Origin: Diplocarpon mali
Lineage: Eukaryota > Ascomycota > Leotiomycetes > Helotiales > Drepanopezizaceae
Assembly (NCBI GenBank): GCA_024741835.1
Contig: JAENRP010000145.1
Location: forward strand, 2,229 to 15,865
Direction: 5' to 3'
DNA: 13,637 bases
In this document: piece after piece, positions 1 to 8,215 of the stretch
Layout: each line of letters starts with the position of its first letter
Position numbering within the stretch: the first letter of the stretch is position 1
Translations under genes and position numbers: made by a program
Notes under the pieces: model-generated
Database searches by the model: none
The model's input: only the letters and a program-made list of their open reading frames with translations
Told to the model about the DNA's origin: nothing

Positions 1-1928
1 CCCCCAAAGATCGCGCCTCTGACGGTGGAGCAGGTCAATGGCTTCATGGAAGTCTGTCATCGAAAGACTTTCATCACGACGCTGGAGCAATGCTTCACCG
101 ATCCGCTTCACGTAGATCCGCACTGGCTCTGTCTGCTCCACCTGATCCTCGCCATCGGTCTCGTCATGGCCTCGCCGCGCCCGGGCACGCCCGAGGACAT
201 CACCGTGCGCAGGCTGCGAGCGGACCCAGTGGACAGGGCCGAGGTGTTCTATCAGAATGCGAAGAACCTCTGCGACCCATCCACCGGCTTTGAAGATTCC
301 GGGTTTTGGAGCATCCAAGCCCTCACGCTGATGACGGTTTACATGCTCGCGGCGTCGAGGCGGAATGCAGCCTATGCGTACTTTGGTAACGATTCGCCAT
401 GATGAGCTGAATCTCGTCTAACTTGTCTCAGGGATGGCTGTGAGATCGGCGTTTGCGCTCGGCCTTCACCGGGAAGAGACGATGTGCATATTCGGTGCCG
501 CCGAACAATCCGTGCGGAAAAATCTCTGGCGCTCGCTCTTCGTCCTCGACCGGTTCCTGGCAACATCTCTCGGTAGACCGACTGCCATCCGGGAGGGCGA
601 CTGCTCCGGCGCTACTCTCCTGACCGGCGAAAAGGCACCGTTTCCGCAAGCGCCCTCTCCTACCGCCGCAAACGCGAGCTGCACCAGCTCAAGCGCGCTC
701 GGGCTGGAAGCCGCTGTTCGTAGCTGCCGGGTGGTCGGAACCATCCTGGAGAAGGTCTACTCGAAGAGGAAGATATCGACCAAGCTTGCGCAGGAGATCG
801 CCGACAGCTGTCGAGGCTGGCCAGATGCCCTCGATCCGAGCCTGGATCACCGACAGGCCGCCTCGGCGTCGCCGGAGCAAGGAGTCGCGATCTTGCACGT
901 CAACCTTCTCTATTGCCACTCGGTCATCCTGCTGACCAGGCCATTCTTTCTCTTCTTGATGAACAAGGCATATCAGAACCCCCAACCCAATCACCGGTCG
1001 AGTGCGTCGCGCATGGAAAGGTTCGGAGCGGCTTGTGTTGTCGCCAGCACGCAGAGCATCGTGCTGGTGCAAAACGCCTACGACAATCACTACCTGTCGC
1101 AGAGGAATCCGTTCGTCCTGTAAGTGATCATCACGTGAGCGTCGCCGGAAGACCTCGTTGACGCCGCTCAGGTCCTTTCTCTTCGCGGCTAGCCTCGTGG
1201 TCTTGGCCAACGAGTTCTGCGGGCTCTACCACAACCCAAGCGCCAACTCCTTCAACAACGCCATCAATATCATCCACTACTTCTGTGAACAGGATTCGCA
1301 AGCGCGGCGTCTGGTTGTCATCCTCGAATCCTTTCGGGAGGTTGTCGTCCAGCAGCAGTCCCTTCGCGCGCGGCAAGGCGGCACTCGCCTCCCCGACGGG
1401 TCCGTACAAACAGCGGCCATGTCCCTCGCGAATAGCCGCGACGCCTTGGCGGACCTGTTTCGAGGATCCCTGCCCGTCGTGAACCTCAACGGCGCGATCT
1501 TGCCGATCCCCGGAGTCGGTACAGCGAGGGCCCGCCCGAACCCCCCAACCACAACGCCCTTCTCCCCTCTCAGTCCCGCCCCGCCGCAATCGCTGAGCGC
1601 TTTCTCTCCATCGCACGACGTCCGCGCACTCCAGCACGACTCCTTCGACGCGTTCTTCGACCTTGCCCGCCTACCCAGCGATCCGCAAAACAGCCGAGCT
1701 GGCAGTGACGGCAACGAATCCCTCGGCGAAGTAGAGTTTGATTTTGACACCTTCTGGCAGCTTCCCACCAGCTGTGCGCTGCTCACCCCGGGGGCTGCTG
1801 CCGGTCCCGCGTCGGGTGGGTTACTCGACGAGCCGTCGAACCAGAATGAACTCCAGGGCACAAGTGACAGTCGCGTACCGCAGTACGAGCCGAGAAGTGC
1901 CTTTCGGGGGGAACTTGGGGGATTGTGA
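1..1928 (+). CDS. Fungal-specific transcription factor (fungal_trans / MHR family), 5' partial, 3 exons visible
   Basis: Coding exons 1-385, 432-1119 and 1172-1928 join in frame to 609 visible residues plus a TGA stop. The reading frame is open to base 1, so the N-terminus, where a Zn(II)2Cys6 DNA-binding domain would be expected, is outside the window. Residues about 102-181 carry the fungal_trans signature: an ALTLMTVYML helix, then YFGMAVRSAFALGLHRE, then LWRSLFVLDRFLATSLGRP. The ANEFCGLYHNP segment (from about 371) is also typical of the family. The tail from about 475 is Pro/Ser-rich and contains two aromatic-acidic patches, about 514-524 (DSFDAFFDLAR) and 543-557 (GEVEFDFDTFWQLP), which could act as an activation domain (inference). 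Such proteins are nuclear regulators of metabolism or stress, but the target is not readable from this half. The gene is convergent with SMC1. Family assignment is firm; the exact orthologue is unknown. Confidence 0.9.
386..431 (+). other. Intron in transcription factor gene (46 nt)
   Basis: GTAACG donor, CTAAC branch site and CTCAG acceptor. Splicing makes the glycine codon G+GG and joins YAYF to GMAVRSAF, restoring the family motif; unspliced, the frame stops at 400-402. Confidence 0.9.
1120..1171 (+). other. Intron in transcription factor gene (52 nt)
   Basis: GTAAGT donor, GTTGAC branch-like site and CTCAG acceptor. Splicing completes a CTG leucine codon and joins RNPFV-L to SFLFAASLVVLANEF; unspliced, the frame stops at 1121-1123. 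Confidence 0.9.
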
Positions 1929-1975
1929 GCCTGACCTGTCCTGGAGGAGATGTCGCCTAGTTCACCAACGGAGTA

Positions 1976-2017
1976 TTTTTTTTTTTTGTTCTCTCTCTCT
2001 CTTATTTCTCTCCCTTC
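1976..2017 (+). repeat. T12 run followed by CT-rich tract
   Basis: Twelve consecutive T (1976-1987), then GTT, a CT dinucleotide run (1991-2001) and further pyrimidines. It starts 48 nt after the transcription factor stop codon, inside the probable 3' UTR or termination zone. Confidence 0.85.
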
Positions 2018-2196
2018 GCTACTCTCGGGGACCAGGCCTGGATTTGCCTCTCAGCCCCTCTTTCCCATGCTGCCACGCAAGGTGCAATACGGCGTGAGGA
2101 AAACTGTAAATAGAATCCGGGAAGGATGGCGTCCATGGTATACCCGTTGCAAGTCCAGGTGCTGTCGGAGGTTAAGAACGAGCAGGGAGACGAGGG

Positions 2197-2211
2197 CTAG
2201 GCAGCGCCTAG
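2197..2211. repeat. Short perfect inverted repeat
   Basis: CTAGGC and GCCTAG arms of 6 bp around an AGC centre. It could form a small hairpin in RNA from either strand; function unknown. Confidence 0.6.
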
Positions 2212-2410
2212 TCGAGTGGGATCTTCATACCAGAATATATACGGTTCATCTTGCATGCCTCATCTGTGGTTTTACGGTGCGGCGAGGTGCTCACTCGCTC
2301 TATACTCTCACATCTCACAGCCAGCGCCGCGGCGGCTGGTCCAAGTTCTCTACGTCAGGTCTCACCTCGCTCTCGCTCTCGACCTCGGCCAAGGCAGGCT
2401 CACGTCTCGA

Positions 2411-2441
2411 CGACGCGTCCCCGGGAGGAAACCACGCGTCG
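2411..2441. repeat. Perfect 8-bp inverted repeat containing two ACGCGT motifs
   Basis: CGACGCGT (2411-2418) and its exact reverse complement ACGCGTCG (2434-2441) flank a 15-nt loop. The stem is GC-rich and could fold in RNA; each arm holds an MluI-type ACGCGT. Confidence 0.65.
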
Positions 2442-2597
2442 GGGATGCTCGGACCGCCACGCCCCCGCCACCGGCGCCCTCTGGACCCGGCAGGCAGCAC
2501 ACATATCCAGTCCTGATGATATCTCTCCCCCCTTCCCCTTCCCGGTGCAGCCGACCGTACCTGGAGTGTGGGTGTCGACTCCTGTCGGCTCTGGCGT

Positions 2598-2690
2598 GGG
2601 GAGGGAAGAAGGAAGAAAGAAGGAAAAGAGAAGGAAAAAAGAAGAAGAAAAGAAGGGGAGAAAAAAGGAAGAAGAAAAAAAAAAAAAAAA
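2598..2690 (+). repeat. 93-nt uninterrupted homopurine tract ending in A16
   Basis: Every base from 2598 to 2690 is A or G, built of GAA, GGAA and GAAAA units, and the tract closes with 16 consecutive A (2675-2690). The opposite strand is pure pyrimidine, on the side of the SMC1 3' end. Such tracts can adopt triplex DNA, exclude nucleosomes and vary in length; none of that can be tested here. Confidence 0.95.
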
Positions 2691-2715
2691 CCGGGCGTAG
2701 ACGCTACACGGCACG

Positions 2716-2739
2716 AGCATCAGCATCAGCATCAGCATC
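2716..2739 (+). repeat. AGCATC hexamer repeat, four perfect copies
   Basis: Four tandem copies of AGCATC, 25 nt beyond the purine tract. A short microsatellite, probably non-coding. Confidence 0.9.
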
Positions 2740-3025
2740 TTGCCTCGACGGCGACTGGCGCCAGACCAAGATGCAGGGCCGACCCGACGCAGATGCGGCG
2801 TGGAGTCTTCTGCGCCGGCGGGGTCAATCATACATCACGTGGAAAATACCCCCTCGGCAAAATCGTAGCTCAGGACCTCGCGTGTTCTGCACATTGAACC
2901 TTGTTTTCCGTGTCACCAGACGTGTATGTACAGGATGATCCTCGATGCGGCGTCTCTCTACACCCTTCCGAACAGTGAGCATGTGTCCCCGTGAACGCGG
3001 TCCACCCACATGATCTGACAGCCGC

Positions 3026-6000
3026 TCACACATATTTTCGCAACTACAAGCCATGAGCGTGCGCAACATCAGGTGGAGAGGAGAGACTTACGTCGAGCGT
3101 CAGAGTCTTGGAGCTGTTCGCCTCTTGGTCGCGAAACACACCGACCAAGCTCTCACTACCCTGGAACAGTCCGGTCTTCAAGCTGATGACGATGAACTGC
3201 ATGCCTGGACCGGCATGCTCGCGGATGTAGTTCTTGATCTTCTCCACGTTCGCGTTATCAAGAGCTGCATCGACCTCGTCCAGCACGAAGAAGGGACTTG
3301 GCTGATACGAGTGTACTGCGAAGAGGAGTGCGAGGGCGGCCATCGTCTTCTCTCCGCCCGAGAGGTGTTCCATGTCGCGGAAGCGCTTCAGCGGAGGCAT
3401 CGCGTGATACTTGATCCCAGAGAGGTATGGCGCGTCACTGTCTTCGATGTCAAGGTATGCTTGACCGCCGAGAGGGAATGTCGAGGACCGGGTGAGGTCT
3501 TTGTAGACGTGAGTAATCTGCTCTGAGATGTGCGAGAAAGCCTTGTTGAATAAATCAAAACGCTTCTCCTTGACTTCTTGGAAAGCGTCTCTCGACTTCT
3601 TCGCTGCTTTCCGAGCATCTTCAAAGTCCTTCTCGGTGGCCTTGAGGCGCGCCTCTACACCGTCCAGTCGATCGATGGCTCGCATATTTGGGTTTAGTTT
3701 CTCAAGTTCCGCAGATAGATCTGAGATTCGTTGTAGCAACTTGTCTTCGACCTCTTCTTCGTCGGGCTGCCATTGATTAGTATAGGACTTTGCGGTCATC
3801 ACGAAGCACTAACCTTCTGCAAGTCCTCGTCCAGATCCTCGAAGCTCACTTCAATGCCGTACTCCTTGAGCTGCTGCGGAGCTTCCTCGTCGTCATCAAG
3901 GTCCATGGCGTCAGGGTCGGTATGTAAAACGTTGTCGTCGACAGGGAGACTATCTAACTTCCTCGAATGTTCCGCCAAGGGAAGAGGAATTTGTTCAAGC
4001 TTACATCGCCGAAGAACGGCATATCTGCCCGCAGAGTTGCGCTGCACTTCCGCCTCAAGGGAAGTAATAGCTTTCGTTGTCATGTCAATCTCCTTGCTCC
4101 GCTTCTGGAGCTCATTTCGCGCCTGGTTATACTTTTCGCTCCTCGCTGCGAGTTTTTCCTTCAACCTGTGGACTTCGTCCTCCAGCTCCGTAATTTGGGC
4201 TCTGTCGATATCGATGGCGTTCTCCAGCGCTTCCTTCTCGGCGCCAAAGTCTTTGATGTATTGCTCATGAGACTTGATGTGCTCTTCTAGGCGTGTGACA
4301 CGCATCTCGGTTGCATTGTGCTGACTGTATTCCCATTCTAATTGACGGGCTAGCCTCTGCTTCTGCAGTTCGAATTCATTCCTTTTCTCGGCAGCTTCTT
4401 GCTCTAGGGTGCCCTGTTGAGCTTCATAGGCACGAATATTGGCATATCCAAGTCGCTTGCAGAATCCAGCAAATATTTGATCCTGCACCTTGGCCACTGC
4501 CTCCTTGAACTCGTTCACGGTCTCAGTTATGCTCTCGAGCCCCGATTTTTTCTCCTCGTACTTTGGTTGCATCTCTCTCAGTTGACGCTGTTCATGGGCC
4601 AACTCCTTCTTTTTACTTGCAAGATTTTGCTCAAGAGCAGCTAGTTCGCTTTTCAGGTAAGCCAAACGCTGCTCCAAGCCAGCCAGGTCGCTCTGGAGAG
4701 TCTCCTCAGCCGTGCCTTTGCGGTTGACCTTGGGAAGGGCCTCGATCTCTTCTCTGAATTTCTCGGCTTGTCCTCTCAGTTTCTCGATATCATCGTCACC
4801 AAATTTCCGCTTGTTGTTTCTATTGTCGTCTAGGCGACCACCCGTCATTGGTCCATCTTTATGGATTACGTAGCCTTCCAGTGTGACGGCCTTGACTTTC
4901 ATCCCTTTGATGTATACGATATTCTTAGCTACGTTCAAATCGTCACACACAATTGAGGTCCCGCAGGCGTATGCCATAGCTCGTTCCAGAGACGAGTCGA
5001 AGTCGATTGTATCGATCGTGAGCCGAGCCTTCGACAGGCCTTTCAGATTCGCATCAGGAGTAGAGACTTTTATGTTATCGAGAGGAATGAAGGTCATTGG
5101 ACTGAAGCGTTGGTCCTTCAGGTACTGGACACATTCTGTACCAATCTTCTCGGTATCGACAACCACAGAGTCGAAGTCTCGGCCAAGAGCAGTACTGACT
5201 GCTTCCTCAAACTTCTTTTGCTTCGGCTTACACAGGTCGCCGACACGACCACGTACCCCAGGGTAGAGTCGCTTCAGCGCCACAATAGTATCCTTTGTTC
5301 GCTGTTCCTTTTCGTTCTGCCTGCGACCAGAGTTGGCTTCGTCAATAGTTCTCAAAAGAGCCTGTAACTTTTCTTCCTTCTCCGTGCGCAGTTGGTTGAT
5401 GCGAACACGCTCCGACTGAATACGGCCTAATTCTTTCTTCTTGGAATCAATGTCCTTCGAGACTTCCTTAACAGCGAGCTTTGTACTCTCTTTCCGCTCA
5501 TCAGTGGTGTCGACTTCAGCCTCGAGCTTTTCTACTGAAGCCTGGAAAGCGTCCACTTTGCTCCTGAGACTGTTGACAGTCACCTCGTCTGTCTTCATTT
5601 GTCGCATAAGATTCTCCAGTTTCGACTGATTACTGGCAGTCTTGGTAACTACCTGGGATCTGAGTGCGTTGTACTCCTTGAGATCATCCTCGCTCAATTG
5701 CTTGCCTTGCTTTTTCAAGGTCTCCTGCCATTGAAGTTCGAATTTTTTTTGAGCCTTCTCCACGGTGGCTAACTCCTTCTTGGTCCGCTCGATTTGGACA
5801 GCCTGGTTGTCCCGTTCCTTGGTGATTGCCTCCAATCGGTGCCGAGTCTTCTCTATTTCGAGCGTAATTTGGTCAACTTTTTGGTCAATAGGGACCAGGC
5901 TGTTTTCCTTGCCCTCGGCTTCTTTTTCCTTTTTCTTGATAGTCTTCTCCACCTTAGCGACATCTTTGCTGACCTTTGCTTGGGCCTGCCTGGCTTCCTC

Positions 6001-7002
6001 GACAGTCTTTTCATACTTCTCAACGCCACGACGATACTCTTTCAAGTTCTCCTGGTGCTCTTGAATGCTGGCGGTTGACTCCTCCATGACCCGCTGGAAA
6101 TGATAAAGCTTCCAGAGAATATGCGTGACAATGGCATCGTCTCGTTCATCCGCCTTGGCCTGAAATGCCTCGGCTTCTTTCTTCTGCTCTTGGTACTGCT
6201 TGATCTCCGAATTGATTCCGCGACGTCGATGGAGATTGTGAGTCTGGGTCTCGGCAGCCTGCGCCGACTCCTCCTCCAAGCGCTCATATTCAGCCTTGTG
6301 TTCCAAACTGCCGGAAATTTGCTCGATGAGTCGAGTGAGGTCCTTTGGCGATTGGGATGCAATTGCTTCGACATCTCCCTGGAAAACCAGAAAATTACGG
6401 GCTTTGATGAGGATGTTCTCAGCCTCAAGAGACTCGTTATACTGTAGCGCAGTGACAACGCGGTCGTTGATGCGATACTCGCTTGATCCCGAGTTCGTGA
6501 TGGAACGCTTCCACTTCTGCTCATCACCAGCATCGTCTTCGTACACCGCCATCACCCAGGCGCTCTTGGGATCGTTGCGACCTGGCCGTTGCGACTGTGA
6601 ATCTTCATCCGATACGCCGCCGTTCTTATTCGTTTCACCGGTCCCAGGCGCCACCGCAGATCCATCATCGTTTATCTTGGAGGTTTTGAGCACCCGTCCG
6701 CGGTAAACGAGGTCTCGAAGATGCGCCGAGCGCAAATGAGACGACTTGATACCAAGAACGAACGATATCGCGTCCATGCTATATGCACGTTAGTACGACG
6801 TAGGCTATATGCGACCTGGGCCACTTACGAGTTGGATTTTCCGGAGCCATTGGGACCGATGATCGAGGTGAAGTATGAGTCGCCGAACAGGAGTGTATGA
6901 TGGCCCTTGTAGGACTTGAAATCTAATGGACTGTAAATTTAAGTAGTAGGATAGGCACATGTTCAACTTACTGAAGAGTTCCAAGCGTATTAATTTTCCC
7001 AT
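3026..7002 (-). CDS. smc1: Structural maintenance of chromosomes protein 1 (cohesin SMC1), 5 exons, 1260 aa
   Basis: Exons on the minus strand are 7002-6972, 6922-6829, 6778-3814, 3766-3092 and 3043-3026, together 3783 nt or 1260 residues, a normal SMC1 length. The protein begins MGKLIRLELFNFKSYKGHH. The Walker A motif GPNGSGKS is at 33-40. Long coiled coils flank a hinge at about 546-689, and the C-terminal head carries signature LSGGEK (1165-1170) and Walker B FFVLDEVDAALD (1189-1200, catalytic-type Glu 1194). The end is LTLDLRKYV. SMC1 pairs with SMC3 and the Scc1/Rad21 kleisin to form the ATP-driven cohesin ring that holds sister chromatids in the nucleus. A low-complexity Gly/Asp/Asn loop (about 78-112) sits in the N-terminal head and an acidic stretch (about 996-1040) interrupts the coil near the C-terminal head. 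All ATPase motifs are intact, so the gene looks functional. The start is fixed by the conserved N-terminus. Confidence 0.97.
3044..3091 (-). other. smc1: SMC1 intron 4 (48 nt) before an 18-nt terminal exon
   Basis: GTAAGT donor and TTGTAG acceptor in phase 0. Splicing adds TTG CGA AAA TAT GTG TGA, giving the LTLDLRKY ending I associate with fungal SMC1. Retention would read 15 intron codons and stop at the TAG made by the acceptor itself. Confidence 0.9.
3767..3813 (-). other. smc1: SMC1 intron 3 (47 nt)
   Basis: GTTAGT donor, TACTAAT branch site and GGCAG acceptor in phase 0. It joins DLDEDLQK to PDEEEVEDKLLQ; unspliced, the frame stops four codons into the intron. Confidence 0.94.
6779..6828 (-). 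other. smc1: SMC1 intron 2 (50 nt)
   Basis: GTAAGT donor, perfect TACTAAC branch site and ATATAG acceptor. It interrupts the gene just after Walker A and joins SGKSN to SMDAISFVLG through a split serine codon. Confidence 0.95.
6923..6971 (-). other. smc1: SMC1 intron 1 (49 nt), tandem AG acceptors
   Basis: GTAAGT donor after a 31-nt first exon. Two AG acceptors lie 8 nt apart (TTTACAG then CATTAG). Only the downstream one gives the conserved ELFNFKSYKG; the upstream one gives ATC CAT TAG, an immediate stop. Confidence 0.92.
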
Positions 7003-7012
7003 CTTGACTTGG

Positions 7013-7018
7013 ACGCGT
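7013..7018. promoter_or_regulatory. ACGCGT (MluI cell-cycle-box-like) next to the SMC1 start
   Basis: A perfect ACGCGT palindrome lies 10 nt upstream of the SMC1 ATG. In yeasts, MBF binds this motif at S-phase genes. So close to the start it may lie in the 5' UTR, and ACGCGT occurs at least three more times in this window (2413, 2434, 13390 area), so chance is likely. Confidence 0.3.
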
Positions 7019-7219
7019 TCAGGTTGAGGAAAGAGGGGCGTGCGCGCTCGCAAGACTGCGACTACTCAACGTCGCGAAGAGTATGATCTGAGTGGCGCAT
7101 CAACCGGTAGAGTTCATCCGCCGAATTGCAAGGTGCATGCTGCGAAAAATGAGCAGCCTACGTCCAATGTGAGGTAGGATGTGGATTTAAGTATGGCTGG
7201 ATTGAAATCGCGTTGTGAT

Positions 7220-7270
7220 AGCGCGATTCGTCGCGTCTTCGCGCTTATTATAGCACGTGACTCTTATAGC
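7220..7270. promoter_or_regulatory. AGCGCGA inverted repeat with adjacent CACGTG and TTATAGC direct repeats
   Basis: AGCGCGA (7220-7226) and TCGCGCT (7239-7245) form a 7-bp inverted repeat around a CGTCGCGT core. Next comes TTATAGC twice (7248-7254, 7264-7270), with a CACGTG E-box (7254-7259) between them, overlapping the first copy by one base. This looks like a compact cis-regulatory cluster about 220-270 bp upstream of SMC1; no binding factor can be assigned. Confidence 0.4.
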
Positions 7271-7306
7271 GGGACTGCATGCCGCCCTCGTACCAACCTG
7301 GGGCAT

Positions 7307-7514
7307 CTTACTTAGTAAGCACCTAGGTAAGCCGTACGTAAGGACACCACCTACTTAGTCAGACCCCAACCGTGTGCCTTTGACGATCATATTAGTAAAT
7401 AAACTAGCGATAATACTAGACAAGCTGTTTAGCAAATACTCCATGGAAACATTTGTGTGTACTCGTAAGGATTCACACGAAACGATGTTTGAGGTAAGGC
7501 ACCTAGGGTAGGTA
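7307..7514. repeat. CCTAGG-type repeats flanking an AT-rich stretch
   Basis: CTTACTTAGTAAG (7307-7319) is a near-palindrome. GTAAGCACCTAGGTAAG (7315-7331) recurs with small indels as GTAAGGCACCTAGGGTAGG (7494-7512). Because CCTAGG is its own reverse complement, the two ends can be read as direct or inverted repeats. Between them the DNA is AT-rich (about 7373-7460). No coding potential or clear target-site duplication is visible. Confidence 0.4.
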
Positions 7515-8039
7515 CTTGTGGACAGGTCGCCGGCCAAATTCCTGCCAAGAACCTGCCTATGACGCACGCAGGCAGCTCGAGGTTGGCCAGCACAAGAAAG
7601 CAGAAGTAATCCTTGCGACGTTCATGACACATGCCCCAACACCATCTCGACATCCATTCTCCCCTATGCGGACAACCATCTCAAAACACCATGAGTGTAT
7701 ATACAGAAATCTTACTCTAACCGACCCCCGAAGCTCCAAACAAAGGCATCTTTGGACGAATCTCAACCAACCAGTTCTACCACGCCCATCGCCCTCAGAA
7801 CTCTAACCGCGTGGGCGTGAATCTGCGGCTTCACCAAGGCGCAGCTTACCTTTAAATTCTCGTATCGCCCGCGAATTCCTGCAAAGGTCATCGATCAATA
7901 GCAGTCACCGTACTATTAGGGTAGTGGTTGCGTCTTGGAATCACTCGGGCAGGCTGTTTGGCGTTAGAACCACTGTCCCCCAGACTTGCCGTTGATTAAA
8001 TTTTTGCATTCACCTCTGCTCTAGCAGCTCTAGCAGGTA

Positions 8040-8090
8040 ATGGTCTTTCGCTCTACAAGTACAAACTCTCTGACATGGCTGACGGTGTAG
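8040..8090 (+). promoter_or_regulatory. Upstream ORF 1 before gpc1 (16 codons)
   Basis: ATG at 8040 with G at -3 and +4, ending in TAG at 8088-8090, 78 nt before the gpc1 start. It matters only if transcription starts upstream of 8040 and the region is not spliced out; a GTAATG donor-like site begins at 8037. Confidence 0.3.
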
Positions 8091-8215
8091 TGGTGAGGAG
8101 TGGCAGCCTCTTGAGGTGTCGTTTTCGGACTTGCATCAACTATCGCCCACAACCATACAGTGCTCGACATGTCCGAGCCTATCCCAATACCAGGTTCGGA
8201 GTCCAGGCAAGCTAG
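8075..8215 (+). promoter_or_regulatory. Upstream ORF 2, overlapping the gpc1 start (46 codons)
   Basis: ATG at 8075 in good context (G at -3 and +4), out of frame with gpc1, running through the gpc1 start codon to TAG at 8213-8215. If present in the mRNA it would be expected to reduce initiation at 8169. Confidence 0.35.

Larger units (their letters stand above)
1929..3025. other. Convergent intergenic region rich in simple sequence
   Basis: This lies between the stop codons of the transcription factor gene (plus) and SMC1 (minus) and must hold both 3' UTRs. I find no convincing gene. Several frames stay open on both strands (for example 2216-2938 plus and 2400-2831 minus), but they encode low-complexity K/R/E-rich or poly-F/S peptides and reflect composition. 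It holds a T12 plus CT tract (1976-2017), inverted repeats (2197-2211, 2411-2441), a 93-nt purine tract (2598-2690) and a hexamer repeat (2716-2739). Confidence 0.8.
7003..8168. promoter_or_regulatory. Divergent promoter region between SMC1 and gpc1
   Basis: This 1166-bp gap separates two divergently read start codons and should contain both promoters. I see no gene: the frames at 7516-7806 plus and 7355-7653 minus have no recognisable product or plausible start. Visible items are an ACGCGT box (7013-7018), a CCAAT pentamer (7164-7168), an inverted repeat with an adjacent CACGTG (7220-7270), a patch of CCTAGG-type repeats around an AT-rich stretch (7307-7514) and two upstream ATGs before gpc1. 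Transcription starts cannot be placed from sequence. Confidence 0.75.

Noticed and set aside
689..1861. Minus-strand frames of 168-194 codons opposite the transcription factor gene
   Set aside because: Antisense shadows of a GC-rich coding region; the plus strand has family motifs and matching introns.
2300..2700. SINE-like retroposon with A16 tail
   Set aside because: No tRNA-like A or B box upstream, no visible target-site duplication, and the A run is the end of a mixed GA tract.
2216..2938. 240-codon plus-strand ORF in the intergenic region
   Set aside because: Low-complexity K/R/E and S/A repeats, and several overlapping frames are open on both strands; explained by purine/pyrimidine bias.
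3053..3526. 157-codon plus-strand ORF opposite the SMC1 C-terminal head
   Set aside because: Antisense shadow of highly conserved SMC1 coding sequence; no independent motif.
3044..3802. The 252-residue minus-strand frame starting at 3802 as a separate gene
   Set aside because: Its first 12 codons are intron 3 of SMC1 (TACTAAT branch, GGCAG acceptor) and its last 15 are intron 4; it is an SMC1 exon.
7516..7806. 96-codon plus-strand ORF in the divergent promoter
   Set aside because: No recognisable family, S/T/P-rich translation, no supporting splice sites; expected by chance.
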